Shown here in pieces: positions 4,943-5,367 of a stretch of DNA of 5,367 bases; position 1 is the first letter of the stretch, and every line of letters starts with the position of its first letter. The position numbers and the translations under genes were made by a program. The stretch comes from Candidatus Rokuibacteriota bacterium (GTDB taxonomy: Bacteria; JAUVQV01), in contig JAUVQV010000092.1 in NCBI GenBank assembly GCA_030597995.1, forward strand, positions 1 to 5,367. Reading direction: 5' to 3'. The notes under the pieces were generated by a model, which saw only the letters and a list, made by a program, of their open reading frames with translations, had not been told where the DNA came from and made no database searches.

Positions 4943-5367
4943 GGTACGGCAGCAGACCAGGGAGATTCTGGAAAAGATGCAGGCTCCGGTCCGGGTGACC
5001 TACTTCACCCGGGAGGCGGAGTGCGAGTGGTGCAGCCTGACGGACGCCTTCGTGGAAGAGCTCAGCGGGATCGAGAGCCGGATCGAGGTCGACAAGAAGG
5101 ACTTCATAAAAGACCACGAGCTGGCGGCGAGGATGGGCATCCACCGGGTTCCGGCGCTCGCCCTGAGCCGGGTCGGGGAGGAGCGGGCCGGGGTGCGCTA
5201 CTTCGGACTGCCCGCCGGCCACGAATTCGGGGCCTTTCTCCGCACCCTGGTGATGTTCTCGGTCGGTCGGCCGGTCGAGGCCATAGATCTTACCGGTGCG
5301 GAGGGGATCGAAAAGGAGGTCAACCTCAAGGTCTTTGTCCTGGTCACCTGCCCCACCTGCCCGGTCA
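4923..5367 (+). CDS. Protein disulfide oxidoreductase, tandem thioredoxin fold (partial)
   Basis: The first 148 residues of a protein cut off by the window edge. It matches the protein disulfide oxidoreductase (PDO, glutaredoxin-like) family of about 220-240 residues, with two thioredoxin folds in tandem. Fold one has VRVTYFTREAE then CEWC (34-37), the cis-proline motif RVPAL (Pro77), and YFGLPAGHEFGAFL (93-106), a hallmark of the family. Fold two begins near residue 133 with NLKVFVLVTCPTCP, giving a second site CPTC (143-146) at the edge. Such proteins shuttle electrons from a thioredoxin reductase to substrates, and the two folds correspond to AhpF's N-terminal domain. There is no signal peptide, so it should be cytoplasmic. 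The gene overlaps the reductase by 20 nt, strongly suggesting that the two form one redox couple. The remaining part of fold two and the stop lie beyond position 5367. Confidence 0.85.
   Translation, partial: MGLFNDKVRQQTREILEKMQAPVRVTYFTREAECEWCSLTDAFVEELSGIESRIEVDKKDFIKDHELAARMGIHRVPALALSRVGEERAGVRYFGLPAGHEFGAFLRTLVMFSVGRPVEAIDLTGAEGIEKEVNLKVFVLVTCPTCPV

Noticed and set aside
1..5367. CRISPR array, tRNA or rRNA genes
   Set aside because: No regularly spaced direct repeats and no recognisable tRNA or rRNA segments were seen on either strand.

Overview
The window looks like a stretch of a GC-rich bacterial chromosome with Gram-negative envelope features: a lipobox lipoprotein, a TPM-domain protein and a LemA protein. 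The gene content, and the style of the intergenic repeat debris at the left edge, would suit a deltaproteobacterium (Desulfobacterota, Geobacter/Desulfuromonas-like). That assignment is a tentative inference from remembered patterns, not from a search.

Layout. Positions 1-292 carry no convincing gene. They hold short motifs resembling mobile-element ends and a dispersed intergenic repeat with several inverted repeats. Positions 293-556 on the minus strand encode a small CxxC protein with a plausible ribosome binding site. Positions 557-1079 hold no supportable gene, but include a UUCG-loop hairpin and a good sigma70-like promoter pointing right. From 1080 on, everything reads rightward: a small lipoprotein (1080-1529), a GC-rich structured gap, a nucleotidyltransferase-fold protein (1661-2407), a TPM-domain membrane protein (2391-3176), LemA (3332-3907), a thioredoxin reductase/AhpF-like flavoprotein (3908-4942), and the first 148 residues of a two-fold thioredoxin-like protein disulfide oxidoreductase (4923 to the window edge).

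How the genes may work together. Two pairs overlap: nucleotidyltransferase-like/TPM by 17 nt and reductase/disulfide oxidoreductase by 20 nt. LemA and the reductase abut with no gap (TAA directly followed by ATG). This suggests a translationally coupled operon, perhaps with a second entry point in the 155-nt gap before lemA. TPM and LemA proteins are often found together and are linked to envelope functions. The last two genes look like an AhpF-type system split in two: a flavoprotein lacking the N-terminal thioredoxin-fold domain, and a separate tandem thioredoxin-fold protein with two CxxC sites that it could reduce.

The most interesting points are the split AhpF-like redox pair with predicted NADH preference, its tight linkage to LemA/TPM, and the Asp-Ile-Asn variant at the nucleotidyltransferase metal site.
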